NCBI GenBank assembly: GCA_037126765.1
Contig: JBBCBC010000016.1
Span: forward strand, 11,396,728-11,460,727
DNA length: 64,000 bases
Source: Stenogyne calaminthoides
Lineage: Eukaryota; Streptophyta; Magnoliopsida; Lamiales; Lamiaceae
Direction of reading: 5' to 3'
Shown here piece after piece: positions 20,091 to 32,732 of the stretch; positions within the stretch are counted from its first letter, which is position 1; the number at the start of each line of letters is the position of its first letter. The translations under genes were made by a program, and so were the position numbers. The notes under the pieces were generated by a model, which saw only the letters and a program-made list of their open reading frames with translations, made no database searches and was not told where the DNA came from.

Positions 20091-21695
20091 TGTTGGTTCT
20101 TCGAGGCACGTAAACACGTAATACATGCGCAACAGAAATTAAAGTTCACCAACAATGAATAGTTAATTGCATAATTAAATACGAGTAAACGTAAACAGAA
20201 TTCTTACAGCAATTCATACACGGATTCTTCAACTATGGTATCCACGTAACAGTCGTTTACTAACTTGCACAGATTTGCCAGCGTTGAATCCCCGAGATGA
20301 ATTTGCTAGGAAAATTCTAACTTAGAGATATTATAGAGAAATATGAATGCGCGTATTATGAATTCCCAAGAGCTCATATATATAGGGGATGATTAACTTA
20401 AGTCTCAAGCTAACCTAATTAGGAAATAAAAATCCCTAATATTTATTTAAATAAATCTCTTAGATTTATCTCCCACATTTAAATCTCTACGGATTTAAAT
20501 TCCATATATGACAAATCTCTACAATTTGTTTCCATATATATTAAATCCTACAATAATATTCCAAATATTATTATTGGGAATTCTTATTTAATTAAATTCA
20601 ATTTAATTAAATATTAATAATAATTAATTTCAAATTAATCTATTATTAATTACTTCTCCATAAATTAAATATTAAATCTAATTTAACATTTAATCAACCA
20701 ACTATAATTAGTAAACAACTATTACTTGTTGTGTGACCCATAGGCCCTCATATATCGAGCGATTAGTCAAACTAACGGTCTTAATTAAACCCTAGACAAT
20801 AAATCAGACATTCTCAATATATGAGGTACGTTGCGAGGAAATATGCAACTACCTGTAACTGAAACATAGGCTATTACGATTTCCTCCTTTCATTTGCGAA
20901 TACTCGATTAAGTCTTGAACATGATGAATTGTCTATTCAAATAACTTAATCAATTTATCTCTAATCACTAATTGATCACTTATGTCACACTTAGCCACAA
21001 AGTCTAAGTTGACGTGCATCGGCCGATGACTTAGATCCAATTATGACGAGAAGATGAGTATTCTCTCTAAATCCACTTTGAGGAATGAATCCTTTTCTTG
21101 GCTCAACTACCACACACATGCACTTCGTGATGAACCCAATCCAAGCCATATCTACCCATGGAAGGGTGCAAGCATCGGTCATGGTCAAAGTTCATCATCC
21201 CACACATGTCGTGCGTATTGACCTCAAGTCAAAGGAGTATTTCATCGTTCCCACTAACCGAGACACTCGTAGACACATATAGTGGAACTACATCAAACGG
21301 TTTCTCGGATGGGTATACCAATACCCTCTAAGGTATTTGTGCATCCATCATGAGATACCTAGTATCTCGTAGTAAGTGAGATCTTACTACAGTCTCTAAG
21401 AGTATGATGCAGATCGCACACCAAACTCCATTGCATCATCAATATCCCATTCTTGATGATCCTTGATCAGGGCTATTTGAGAATCATGCTTAAGTCATCT
21501 GAGTTCTCAAAACCTTAATGACAACAATGACTCATGGGAACACTTGTACGAATAAATGCAAACAATCAAACATAATATTTAAACAAGTGTATTGCCATAC
21601 ATTAATATTAAATGAACTATAATATTAAATCAAAATGGATATTATCGAGTATTATGTCCTTATAATAGATTGTCTCTAGGACACTAACACTAATA
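20091..21695 (-). repeat. Solo LTR of the CopB family
   Basis: It starts TGTTGGTTCTTCGAGGCACG and ends GGACACTAACACTAATA, like the CopB LTRs. GypB sequence lies on both sides with no internal Copia sequence. The flanks give the 5-base duplication GGTCG (20086-20090) and GGCCG (21696-21700), differing at one base. It arose by recombination between the two LTRs of a full element. The ends are only about 75% like CopB, while the block 21000-21300 is about 94% like it (by eye). Confidence 0.92.
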
Positions 21696-22330
21696 GGCCG
21701 TCATTCTATCGTCCCGTGCCTCGTATTCTCCCGAGACTTGACAAGCCACAAGTTGAAAGTCTGTGTGTACCTATAACCTTTTGATGTCCATTGTTGTTGA
21801 CATCTCTAGGCCACTGATGAGTGCCTCATATTCAGCCTCGTTGTTTGTCGCAGGAAAGTTAAAAGTGATGGCGTTCTGAAATGAAATACCCTCCGGACTT
21901 ATCAGGACCATCCCGGGGCCTGACTTGTGGGAAGTTGCTGATCCATCCACAAACAACTCTCAAGGCAGGCTGGTTGAACAACCGGCCTCTGAGGAGAAGG
22001 TAAGTTCGACAATGAAATCGGCTAGCACCTGAGCTTTAATTGCGGGGCGAGGCACATATGTTACCCGTATTGCCTGACCTCAATGGCCCACTTTAGGCAT
22101 CGACCTGTTGTATCAGGTTGGTGAAGCACGTTCCTTAGGGGCAGGAAAGTAAGGACTTCGACTTGATGGTCGAAAAAATAAGGTCTCAACTTCCTCACAC
22201 TCATGACTACTGCATACGCCAATTTTTCTAGTAATGGGTAACGCTGCTCGGTCTCGTTCAGTGTTTGACTAACGAAGTAAATAGGAAAGTCATTCTAACC
22301 TTCTACCCAGACGAGCACTGCACTTAAGGT
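21696..22330 (-). pseudogene. GypB second RNase H module and linker
   Basis: LFVDGSATSHKSGPGMVLIS carries the first catalytic aspartate and NNEAEYEALISGLEMSTTMD the glutamate, as in the RVT_3-type RNase H of Tat elements. Upstream a linker contains SHTLNETEQRYPLLEKLAYA-type sequence that ends the RT-linked RNase H. Stops occur in the linker (near 22000-22080). This is the segment of which GypA has lost about 325 bases. Confidence 0.82.
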
Positions 22331-23400
22331 TGTTTAAGCCGCAAGATATAGAAAAATTTTCTCCCCCAGGACTGGGTTTGATAGAATGCTCACGTCTGCC
22401 AGATAAGCTTTAATTCTATCGAGAGCTTCCTGGCTTTCGGGTGTCCATTTGAACTTTGATTTCTTTTGAATCGTGTCGAACATTGGCTTGCATTTATCCC
22501 CCATTCGGGAGATGAATCTATTCAGAGCGGCAAGGCAACCTGTAAGTTTTTGTACTTCTTTCACACTTCAAGGTGCTCCCATAACCAGAATGGCTTTGAC
22601 CTTTGATGGATTCGCCTCTATTCCTCGCTTGTTGACCAAATGCCCCAGGAATTTCCCGGACTCAACTCTAAAATTACATTTTTTTGTGGTTGAGCCTCAT
22701 GTTGAACTTCCTTAGAATATCGAAGGTTTGTGCAAGGTGGGTAAGGTGGTCTTCCTTCTTCAGTCTCTTGACGACTATGTCGTCCACGTAAACTTCCACC
22801 AACTTGCCAATTTAGTTGGCAAACATGTGGTTGACCAATCTTTGATAAGTTGCCCCCACATTCTTCAGGCCAAAGGGCATTCTCTTCCAGCAGTAGAGGT
22901 TCTTCTCTGTCAGGAATGAGGTGTGTTGCCGATCCGGTTCATGCATGGCTATCTGATGATAGCCTGCGAAGGCGTCCATGAATGACATCATCTCATGACC
23001 AACCGTGTTATCTATCAAGTGGTCAATGTGAGGCATGGGGAAGAAATCTTTTGGACAAGCATCGTTGAGGTCGGTAAAGTCAATGCAGAGCCTCCAGGTT
23101 CCGTTAGATTTTTTCACCAATACCACATTAGTCACCCATTGTGGTTGGTCGGCCTGCGTAATCAGGTTGTTATCCAACAACTTCTTCACTTCCTCAGCCA
23201 GTGCTGCATATTTTTCGGGACCGAATTTCCTCCTTTTCTGGCCTACCATTTTTCGAGCTGGGTCGATATGTAACTAATGGCATGCAACTTTTGGGTCGAT
23301 ACCTATCATATCTTTGTGTGACCATGCGAAAAAATCTAAGTTCTTTTTGAGAAAGTTTATGACTTCCCCCTTCAGGTTGTCTGGTATCTTGGAGCCTATG
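22330..23400 (-). pseudogene. GypB reverse transcriptase and RNase H start
   Basis: RT blocks are all present: VTNVVLVKKSNGTWRLCIDF, ACPKDFFPMPHIDHLIDN, SFMDAFAGYHQIAMHEPD, RMPFGLKNVGATYQRLVN and, in the next frame, EVYVDDIVVK with the catalytic YVDD intact. The connection and RNase H start include VKEVQKLTGCLAALNRFISR-like sequence and DKCKPMFDTIQKKSKFKW. A stop after HMFAN near 22815 and a frameshift near 22680 break it. It is otherwise the best-kept RT of the Gypsy copies here. Confidence 0.88.
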
Positions 23401-23771
23401 ATGACTTCTAGATCTGGCCGAGTTTGGTCTACCTTGATTTTCTCGAGATCTTCCCCCGGGATGGCCCTTGAGTTATCTCGACGGGGATCGTTGATCTCGG
23501 CCTCGAGTAGAAATTTTTCCGATTCAGGTCCCATTCTCAGGTCGAGGTCATTGCGGCTTCTCTTCTTGTTTGCTTTTTCACTATTCAATTCTTCACATTT
23601 TTTTTTGCTATCTATTACAAGCATTTGTTTGCTAGATACCAATGCAGAATTGAAAAGAGACGAAGAATAAATCAAAAAACCTCTTGCATCCACCTGGTAG
23701 CCCTTAACGGTGCCGATCAACCCACTCTTGGTGGGAAATTTTACATAAAAATAAAATATTGAGGGCCTTGT
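23401..23771 (-). pseudogene. GypB protease-RT linker
   Basis: The reading frame carries KFPTKSGLIGTVKGYQVDAR, then KKRSRNDLDLRMGPESEKF and GSKIPDNLKGEVINFLKKNL, leading into RT. GypA has the same arrangement (KFPTKSGLVGTVKGDQVDAR). The upstream protease end is displaced by the TRIM. Confidence 0.8.
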
Positions 23772-24909
23772 TGTTGGGTTATGGAGCTGAGTGAAAGCGG
23801 GATCGCGAGGGCAGGAGGCGCTTCGACCCGATTGCTTCGGTCGGCGCCCTCTTTTCGGTCGAGCGCCCTTTTTACAAATTGTGAGAAGGAGCTCGAGCAA
23901 GGTTGCTGATTGAGCAGAACCACTCGACCCAAAGGCTGAGGTTGAGCGATTCCTAAGTCTGTACGCGGAGGCCCAGTTTCATCTTCTAGGGTTTTGGCCA
24001 GGATGGGCCAAACCTAAGTTTCTATTATAAATATCCCTTGACCCCCCCATTGTATCTTGCACTACTTGCACTATCTTGTATGGTCATATAAGAAAATTAA
24101 TAGATCTCTCCTGGCTTGGTAGTGCCCCCAGACATAGTCATTCCTGATGAACTGGGTAACCAAATTGTTTGTTCCTTAATTCTTGTTTCCATAATTTTCT
24201 CCATAATTGTTGTTTAAATCCTAACAACTGGTATCAGAGCCATGGTCCCAGACGAAACGATGTGGAGTAGTCCTCGGTGTTAAATAAATAAGACGGTGAA
24301 GCCTTGGTGAAAAAATGGGGGTCTCTATGGACTAGGCGGTGTTGACCTAGATAGAGCGGGTCGTTTGAGGGGAGACTCGGTGGTCTTTGTTTGAGGGGAG
24401 GATTGTTGGGTTCAAACAATATCCCACATCGAAAAAATATGGGAGGATCATGGGGTTTATTAGGATGGACACTATCTCAATTGGTATGAGGCCTTTTGGG
24501 AGATGCCCAAAAATAATCGGTATCGAGGCGGCGGTGTGTGCCGTCGGCGCCCCCTTTTACAATGCCGTGAGAAGGCGCTCGAGCAAGGTTCTTGATCGAA
24601 GCGAACCCGCTTCGACCAAAGGCTAAGGTCGAGCGGTTCAAGCTTTGACTGTGAGACCAGTTTCATCTTCTAGGGTTTCGGCCAGGATGGGCCAACCTAG
24701 GTTTCTATTATAAATACCCCCTGACTCCCCCATTGTATCTTGCACTACTTGCACTATCTTGTATGGTCATACAAGAAAACTAATAGATCTCTCATGGCTT
24801 GGTAATGCCCCCAGACGTAGTCATTCCTGACGAACTGGGTAACCAAATTGTTTGTTCCTTAATTCTTGTTTCCATCATTTTCTCCATAATTGCTGTTTAA
24901 ATCCTAACA
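23772..24909 (+). mobile_element. TRIM: miniature LTR element in GypB protease
   Basis: Two direct repeats, 23772-24226 and 24404-24909, both start TGTTGGGTT and end TTTAAATCCTAACA. Their inner ends are nearly identical (ACTTGCACTATCTTGTATGG), with the same TATTATAAATA box. Between them lie only 177 bases: ACTGGTATCAGAGCC (initiator Met-tRNA PBS) and, at the other end, TTTGAGGGGAGGAT (polypurine tract). There is no ORF, so this is a non-autonomous terminal-repeat retrotransposon in miniature. The outer parts of the LTRs differ markedly, and a clean target duplication is not visible. Confidence 0.88.
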
Positions 24910-25419
24910 GCAGCCTCAAACTCGTGTTCAAATGGCCTCCCAAGAAAACCGTTATAAGAACTCGGGAGGTAGATAAAAAGAAAATCTAACAGTCTAGTAG
25001 CCCTAACCTTATCATTTAAGGTAGAAATTAGTTCGAGAACCAGACGGCTTCATAGTTGCATCTCCGAAGCCTTTCACGTCGTGGTCGCAAGGGGTGATGT
25101 GAGCATCATAGTCCCCGAGATGATCTAAAGTCTTCTTGAAGAGGATGTTGTAGAAAGCCCCTCCATCCACCAACAACCGGCATATAGTGGTCCCCATGAT
25201 GTTAGCCTTGATCACCAGGGGGTCGATGTTTGTGTAGATTATTCCAACTTTGTCTTTTTCGCCAAACTCGATTTTGTTGGTTTTCTCCTCCACCGTGAAG
25301 ACTAGTAGCACCATTTTCCTGGCATTTACCATCTCTCTGATTTTGGCCTTCATCTGTCGTTTGGACGAAGTCGTCAAAGAAAGTCCCCCAACAGTCCCAA
25401 GTGGAGAGAGGGTGTGTAT
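24910..25419 (-). pseudogene. GypB protease, N-terminal part
   Basis: The active-site block CRLLVDGGAFYNILFKKTLD is preceded by NKIEFGEKDKVGIIYTNIDP and followed by CDHDVKGFGDATMKP. The VDGG motif equals that of GypA. The frame breaks before the ILGRP-type block. CopB entered just upstream, at the TGTAT duplication. Confidence 0.82.
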
Positions 25420-26964
25420 TGTTGGAATATAGAGGCACGTAAACACGTAATACACGCACAGCGAAAATAAACAGTTCACCAACAACGAACATACAATTGC
25501 ATAATTGAGTACAAATAAACATAAAGAGAAACTTTACAACAGATCAAAGGCATATTTCTCAACTATGGTATCCACGTAATCCCCGTGGACAGAATTGCAC
25601 AGATCTGCCAGTGTTGAATCTGAGACGGAATTTGCTAGGAAAATTCCTATCCTGGATTTTATGGAGAAACTAGGTTTTCTTGTTGTAGTAAATAATGAAT
25701 CCCGGGACCTCATATATATAGGGAGAGATTAACTTATATCTTAAGCAAATCTTTATTAGGAAGATAATTTCTAATCTTGAAAACCATATCTCAAAGATAC
25801 GTTTTACCTTACAGATATTTTCCTACAATAATATTCCATAATATTATTTTGGGATTCTTGTTTAATTAAATCTAATTTAATTAAATAATAATAATTATTA
25901 ATTCCAAATTAATATATTATTAATTCTCCATAAATTAAATATTAAATCCAATTTAATACTTAATCAACCAACTATAATCCGTACACGAGAGTTACTTGTT
26001 GTGTGACCCATAGGCCCTCATATATCGAGCGGATAGTCAAACTAACGGTTTTAATTGAACCTTAGACAATAAATCAGACAATCTCAATATATGAGGTACG
26101 TTGCGAGAAACGTGCAACTACCTGTAACTGAAACATGGGCTATTACAATTTCCTCCTTTCATTCGCGAATACTCGATTAGTCTTGAACATGATGAAGTGT
26201 CTATTCAAATAAGTTAATCAATTTATCTCTAAGCACTAATTGATCATGTATGTCACACTTAGCCACAAAGTCTAAAGTTGACGTGCATCGGTTGATGACT
26301 TTGATCCAATTATGATGAGAAGATGAATATTCTCTCTAAATCCACTTTGAGGAATGAATCCTATTCTTGGCTCAACTACCACGCACATGCACTTCGTGAT
26401 GAACTCAATCCAAGTCATATCTACCCATGGAAGGGTGCAAGCGTCGGTCATGGTCAAAGTTCATCATCCCACACATGTCGTGCGTATTGACCTCAAGTCA
26501 AAGGAGTATCGCATCGCTCCCACTAACCGAGATACCCGCAGACACATATAGTGGAACTACATCAAACGGTTTCTCGGATGGGTATACTAATACCCTCTAA
26601 GGTATTTGTGCATCCATCATGAGATACCTAGTATCTCGTAGTAAGTGAGATCTTACTACACTCTCTAAGAGTATGATGCAGATCGCACACCAATCTCCAT
26701 TGCTTCATCAATATCCCATTCTTGATGATCCTTGATCGGGGCTATTTGAGAATCATGCTTAAGTCACCTGAGTTCTGACAACCTCAATGACAACAATGAC
26801 TCATGGGAACACTTGTATGAATAAATACAAACAATCAAACATAATATTCAAACAAGTGTATTGCCATACATTAATATTAAATGAACTATAATATTAAATC
26901 AAACTGAATATCATTGAGTATTATTTCCTTACAATAGATTGTCTCTAGGACACTAACACTAACA
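25420..26964 (-). repeat. CopB 3' LTR
   Basis: On the minus strand it starts TGTTAGTGTTAGTGTCC and ends TATTCCAACA. The polypurine tract CCAAGTGGGAGAT follows immediately on the right (26965-26977). A 65-codon open frame on the plus strand (26354-26551, MNPILGSTTTHMHF...) recurs in the other LTR and in the solo LTR. Confidence 0.93.
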
Positions 26965-27059
26965 ATCTCCCACTTGGACTAGAGTGAATCACTTACATGT
27001 CTAACCCCTAGACCATCAAATGTCTAGTGTGTACATGAACACTCAGTGCTTTGGTGAGA

Positions 27060-27803
27060 AGATCTGCCTGTGGAAATACATTTTAATTCTATTTCTCCTA
27101 TCGTCATGATCTCCCGGATCAAATGACAAGTCTAGGTACATGCTCGTTTATGCTTGTTGATCTCGGTTCTTTTGCTTGCACAATCGCACCAGCGTTGTCT
27201 CAATAAAATTTTATTAGACAACTGACACTCAAAATTACCCCTAGTTCTCTTAAGAACTATAAAATCAGATCAGCCTCCTTGAGGCTTCTGATACAGCAAT
27301 GTACTCAACTTTGATTGTTGAATTTGCGGTCCTTTTGCTTGGAACTATTCCAACTGGCCGCCTCATTATTGAGAGTGAAACGTAACCTGACTGTGATTTG
27401 TAATCATCATAGTCAGATTGGAAACTTGCTTCAGCATAACAGTCACTACTGGTTCTGATTGTCCACTATAGATAAGGAAACATTCTTTAGTTCGTCTAAG
27501 ATACTTCAGAATGGTCTTGACAACAATCCAGTGAGACTCACCCGAATTCTGTTAGTATCTATCAGTGATGTTGATAGCGTAGGCCACGTTTGGCCTATTG
27601 CAAGTCATGGCATACATGATTGACCCAATTGCATATGCATATGGGACATATTTCATGTCCTTGATATCAACTTCAAAAGAAGGACAATCCTTCTTTGACA
27701 GTTTTATCCCATGATTTGCCGGTAGAGACCCTCTCTTAGAGTTCTCTATCGCAAAACGCTTCAACACCTTGTCTACATAGGTGGACTGTGACAGCCTCAA
27801 CAT
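27060..27803 (-). pseudogene. CopB RNase H
   Basis: It includes MLRLSQSTYVDKVLKRFAIE, HGIKLSKKDCPSFEVDIKDM, IGSIMYAMTCNRPNVAYAIN, then broken pieces KVEYIAVSEASRR and DNAGAIVQAKEPRS with a catalytic aspartate. Order and spacing fit Copia RNase H. Several stops lie left of 27550. Confidence 0.8.
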
Positions 27804-28750
27804 CCTCTTGGATCTATCCCTTTGGATCTTGATCCCTAAGATGTTGCAGGCTTCTCAAAGATCCTTCACCATGAAGGTCTTTGATAACTAATCTTCAACG
27901 GACTGCATTAACGGGATATTGTTTCTCAAAATCAATGTGTCCTTGACATACACGATTATGAAAACAACATTCTTCCCGTTGTGTTTACAATAAACACAAG
28001 GATCTTCTGAATTTCTGATGAAGTCAAAAGACTTGATAGCTTCATCAAATCGGATATTCCAACTCCTAGAAGCTTGCTTCAATCCATAGATGGATCTCTT
28101 CAGCTTGCATACTAGATTAGAATTTGGCTTAGATGTAAAACCTTCCGGTTGAGTCATAAACACTTCCTTATCAATGTTTCCATTGAGGAAAGTTGTTTTG
28201 ACATCCATCTCCCAAATCTCATAATCATAGTGTACTGCTATCGCAAGTAAAATTCAAATGGATTTGATCTTTGCAACTGGTGAGAAGGTCTCATCATAGT
28301 CAGTGTCTTCGAGTTTACTATTACCCTTCGCCACCAACCTAGCTTTGTAGGTTTGTACTTTGTCATTTGAAAATGGGTCTAACCCTTTTAGGCAACTCAA
28401 CCAACTTGATTGGTGTACATCGAGTCCATCTCGGATTTCATGACTTCATGCCACTTCCCTGAAGCAATATCTAATATTGCTTCAGAGTAAGTATTGGGAT
28501 CGTTCTTATCCGGTATGTCCACATTAATGAGTTCCTCCAAGAGGTAACCGTATCTAATGGGCAGATTATGATTCCTAATTGACTTACGGAGCTGGGGTTG
28601 TGCAGGCTGTACATTCTGATCGTGAAAAATTTTGTGGTGCATCGATTTCATCAATGTCCGAAGAGTCCTCAAGAGCTACACTTTCAAATGCATCTTGGGC
28701 TGGAGTTTGAACTATGTTGTTCTCATTCAGCCCACTTGGAGGTTCTTCCA
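27804..28750 (-). pseudogene. CopB reverse transcriptase, catalytic motif altered
   Basis: IASGKWHEVMKSEMDSMYTN, MDVKTTFLNGNIDKEVFMTQ and YGLKQASRSWNIRFDEAIKS are Copia RT blocks. The polymerase motif is YVKD instead of YVDD (VFIIVYVKDTLILRNN). That change removes a metal-binding aspartate. Frameshifts lie at about 28210-28400. Confidence 0.86.
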
Positions 28751-29811
28751 CTGGCAAGCCTACTCCAATTACGCTCTCACTGATTCCTTGTAATGTTGCT
28801 TTGACAAGATATCAGTCTCTTTGTTAATTTGTGGTTCTTGAATTTCTGCAAGTTCTATCAGCTTACGACCTTGTTCCTTAAAGACATAGTCTTTTTTGAG
28901 GAACTTGGGCTGCCTAGAAACAATCACTGATTATTTCTCAGGTAGATAGAAGTAATATCCTTTAGTTTCTTTAGGATATCCCACAAAGTAACCCTTTTCA
29001 CCTTTGGATTCCAACTTGTAGGTAAGCATACATTTCACAATCACGGGGCAACCCCATGTTAGATATGTGTAAAAGTTGGCTTCCTGCCACACCATGGTTC
29101 ATATGGTGTATGCTCAACCGATTCAGATGGAATCCTATTCAGAATGTAAATTGAGGTTTGTAACGCGTATCCCATAAGAATATTGGAAGACATAAAAAGC
29201 TCATCATGGACCTCACCATATCTAACAGGGTTTGGTTTCTTCTCTCGGACACACCATTCATCTGAGGTGTTCCGGGAGTAGTCTATTGTGACTAGATTCC
29301 ATGTAACTTCAAGTAATTAGTGAATTCATGGCTAAGGTATTCACCTCCTCGATCCGATCAAAGAGTCTTGATACTCTTACCAAGTTGCTTCTCTACTTCA
29401 GCCTAAAACTCTTTGAATTTCTCAAAAGATTCAGATTTGTGTTTCATTAGATACACGTATCCGTATCTAGAGAAATCATCAGTAAAAGTGATGAAGTAGC
29501 CGAAGTGACCCCTAGCTAGAGTGGGCAATGGTCCACAAACATCGTTGTAGATCAACTCTAAAACTTCTTTGGCATGCACCCCTTTCCCAGAAGAGGGTCT
29601 ATTGATCATCTTGCCCATGAGATAAGATTCACAATCTCCATAAGACTCATAGTCGAATGGGGTTAAGTAGTCTAACTTTCTTAACCTTGCAATTCTTTTC
29701 TCGTTTTCATGATCAAGTTCTATAATGCCATAAGTAAGTCGGGTTTTAATGATTACTAAGTTTGAGTCTTTTATTTTGTATATTAAGAACATCATATCCA
29801 TAATACAACAA
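28751..29811 (-). pseudogene. CopB integrase
   Basis: The core starts with VLELIYNDVCGPLPTLARGH and FITFTDDFSRYGYVYLMKHK; the zinc-binding part lies upstream (RKLDYLTPFDYESYGDCESY). The catalytic aspartate of the first block is kept. The remaining core and the C-terminal part (29050-29400) can be followed in changing frames with stops. Confidence 0.78.
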
Positions 29812-30200
29812 TTACATGTTGCGAGTAATAGAAAGAACTAGATGACAATCATTAAGTTCTAATCTAAAATCGAAGGGTAAGTCTAACACATAAGTCCCCA
29901 CATGTTCAGTTAGCAACTCTTGCTCCATTTCCACGTGTAAGACGACTTCACCCGCCCTAACTGCCCTATGACACATGAGCCCTTTCACATTAGTGCAAAT
30001 GTGAGAGCCACATTCGGTATCCAATACCAAGCAGTTAACGCTATTTGTGGACATGTTTATCTTAATAACAAACATACATGTTCTAGTGCTAGAAGCACCT
30101 AGTGTTTTCTTTTCAGCAGCCAAAACCTTACAGTCCTTCTTCCAGTGCCCTCTTCTACTTACAGTAGAGGCACACATCCTTGTTTACCCGCTCGTTCTTT
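29812..30200 (-). pseudogene. CopB zinc knuckle and protease
   Basis: The zinc knuckle reads CASTVSRRGHWKKDC; the second cysteine of the CCHC pattern is missing. The protease site reads CLVLDTECGSHIC, where related Copia proteases have DTGC, so the catalytic triad is damaged (DTE). Both defects are in one 121-codon open frame. Confidence 0.78.
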
Positions 30201-30920
30201 TGAATACCATCTTAGTGATAGTGAACTCAAAAGTCTTGAGAACGTTGTGAAGTTTAGGCATGGTCGCATCCGTCTTATTCATATTGTAGTTCACAATGAA
30301 GCTAAAATATGAATTCGGGAGCGACTGGAGGATAGCATAAATGAAAATGTTGGTCTTTTAGCTCAAAGCCTAAATTACCAAGTTTTTCAATTAGGCCTAT
30401 CATCTTAAGCACATGACGCAAAATCTTCTCTCTTTTAGCTAACCGGCATTTGAACAGATCTCTCATCACTTCATAAATCTCATAACGAGATTCAGAATCA
30501 AAGAGATCCTTCAGATGTTTGAGCACTAAGAAGGGACCCATTTTTCTCATGTTGCCTTTGTACATCGGGAGTCATGCCGAGCAACATCGCATACTGAGTC
30601 TGGGAAGATCCTCTTGATGCTTCTTCTGAGGTGCTACGTCAAACGTGGCTGCCTAAGAGTACCAGCTTTAAGGGTAACCGGGATAGGCGTGTCCAACACG
30701 TACTCAGTCTTTTCTTGTCTTAGCACTAAACACATGTTACGGTGCCAGTCCATAAAATTTGGACTAGCCAATTTGTTTGTTTCTAAAACACATCTCAATA
30801 ACAGTTATACATTTCAACTAACCAAGAGAAATAAAATAAAATGGGAATTAAACATATAATTCCTATGATCAATATTCAGCAATCAAAATAAACATGGCCT
30901 TTCTTTTGTGTTTATTTTGT
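30201..30920 (-). pseudogene. CopB gag
   Basis: The piece MGPFLVLKHLKDLFDSESRY, then EIYEVMRDLFKCRLAKREKI and IGLIEKLGNLGFEL resembles the UBN2-type Copia gag core. The N-terminal part toward 30900 is in other frames with stops. The start codon cannot be fixed. Confidence 0.65.
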
Positions 30921-32714
30921 CTCCATTATTTTCACATACTCAACGACCTCATCGGAAGAGTACGAATTTATATCAAATATAAATTGTAATGGACTAGGAT
31001 CCACATTCCTACTATCATGATCCCTGCTTTGGCTGAATATCACAATATCATAACTGGTAGTTCTCCAAACCAATTGCAAAATTTGCAATTCCTAGTTGAT
31101 TAAACCTAGTTTAATCGGATGTCCCTTAACTTTTGTTTCCCTGCTTTAGCTGAATAAACAAAGTTAAGTTGGTTTACAACCATCAAGCGGCGACACTACG
31201 TGTCCCTATAAAAGTCCCGTTGAATGTAGATCCGAGCAAAAGACTTTGGTCTTAAATACCCATTGGAACGAAATCCCCGATTTACTTTTAATTTTGATGG
31301 GAGACATCTTTTCAATTTAATGAAAAACCATATTTTAGTGAGGATCATTTTTAAAGGCGGGTATTAATTGCTTAATCGAGATCCAACATGTTAATCTACA
31401 TCACATTTGAGCAATTATTGGGCGCCGCCTACCCAAACATGATTTACACGGACTAAAATTTATATGGGCGTCCGTCTACCCAATCATGATTTACACGGAC
31501 TAGCATTTATATGGGAGCCGTCTACCCAAACATGATTTACACGGATTAACATTTATATGGGCACCGTCTACCCAAATAATAATACGGTCCGACAAGTATT
31601 GGACGCCGCTTACCCAAACAGTTATAGTGCGGAAGTAAAAGCGTTAACAAATTATTAAATAATAACCAAGTTAAACAAGTGGGATTTAATAATTTCTCTT
31701 AAAAACAAATTTCAAAATCCAATTCATAAATTAATTTTAAAATTATTAAAATAAATAATTAATCCAATTAATCATTATTAAAAGTCCAACTTTTAATCTT
31801 ATTAAAAATTAATCAAATTAATTTTTAAAGTCATATTTAAATTGTTTTGTTGTTAGGGGCTCAGATGCAATTTCCAAAATTGCATTGGAGGCCTATTCCA
31901 AAAATTAATTTTGCTGAATAGCCCTTCGCCATCACCGGCCAAAATTCGACAGCATCCAATCTGTATTTTAGGACAACCGTTTCCAAACACCAACCCGAAT
32001 CAGTAACAATTTCAGAATTAATCTAATCAATTCATCAAATTTGTCCAACTGTAACAATCGAAATCGATCCAAATTGAACGAAATTGAATGATGCAAGCAA
32101 TTCATCGAAAACCTTGAACTAAAAACACAGAATTTGAATGAAAACCAGAGGAATTGGAAATCACCAAAACCATCGAAAAAACCAGAAACAGGCGAGAGGT
32201 CGACAAATCGTGAAATCAAACCAAGGCTCGATGCGAGTCACCATCGCCGCCCAAGCGCGCGGGTGACTCATCGTTGAGCACGAGGAGTTCTGTTATGCAG
32301 ACCTCGAAGCGAAAATCAAGATCGGTTTCAAACCAGAAAACGCCCAAAGCAAGAACACAAGCAAGGACGCATTGAGGAGCGCCACCGAGAAAAGAGAAGA
32401 CATACGGAGGCAGTGCAGTGGAACGACGAAGGAGAACACGGCCGAGGCACATGGATTTAAAAGAAGATCGTGAGCAATGAAGCCGCGAACCCGAGCGCCT
32501 AAGCGCCCGACAGCGACGCGCGGCCAGATCGCGCCAAGAGTCGAATGGGCGTCAGTGGCGGGCGAAAAGCCCTAATTTTGGGGAGTCTTCTCGAAGACGA
32601 TTAACACACAAAATAAATGGGTGCGGTCAATTAAGACCGACCGTGCCCCAAGCAATATTAAAAAAAATTTTTTTTTAATTTAATATTTTCAAAATCATGC
32701 AATTAATCAAAGAG
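30921..32714 (-). other. CopB untranslated leader
   Basis: No conserved ORF is seen between gag and the PBS. It contains the 47-base tandem array described separately. 31640-31860 is a very AT-rich stretch and 32220-32580 a GC-rich one near the PBS. Long leaders with minisatellites are common in plant Copia elements. Confidence 0.6.
31420..31620. repeat. 47-bp tandem repeat in CopB leader
   Basis: Three near-full units and two partial ones share CCGTCTACCCAAACATGATT followed by TACACGGACTA and TTTATATGGG. Unit ends vary by one or two bases. The last units are shortened (CCGTCTACCCAAATAATAAT; CCGCTTACCCAAACAG). Confidence 0.9.
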
Positions 32715-32732
32715 CCTGAGCTCTGATACCAC
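32715..32732 (-). other. CopB primer-binding site
   Basis: The minus strand reads GTGGTATCAGAGCTCAGG, matching the initiator Met-tRNA type TGGTATCAGAGC exactly, directly next to the 5' LTR. Confidence 0.93.

Noticed and set aside
20991..21188. Open frames MTMTDACTLPWVDM... in the three CopB-type LTRs (also 26272 and 33571) as a host gene
   Set aside because: They lie inside LTRs and overlap the opposite 65-codon frame. Their recurrence follows from LTR duplication.
24227..24241. tRNA gene at TGGTATCAGAGCC
   Set aside because: Only the 3' end complement of a tRNA is present, directly behind an LTR. It is a primer-binding site. The same applies to 32715, 43811 and 60449.
31420..31620. CRISPR-like array
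   Set aside because: Direct tandem repeats without unique spacers, in a plant retrotransposon leader.
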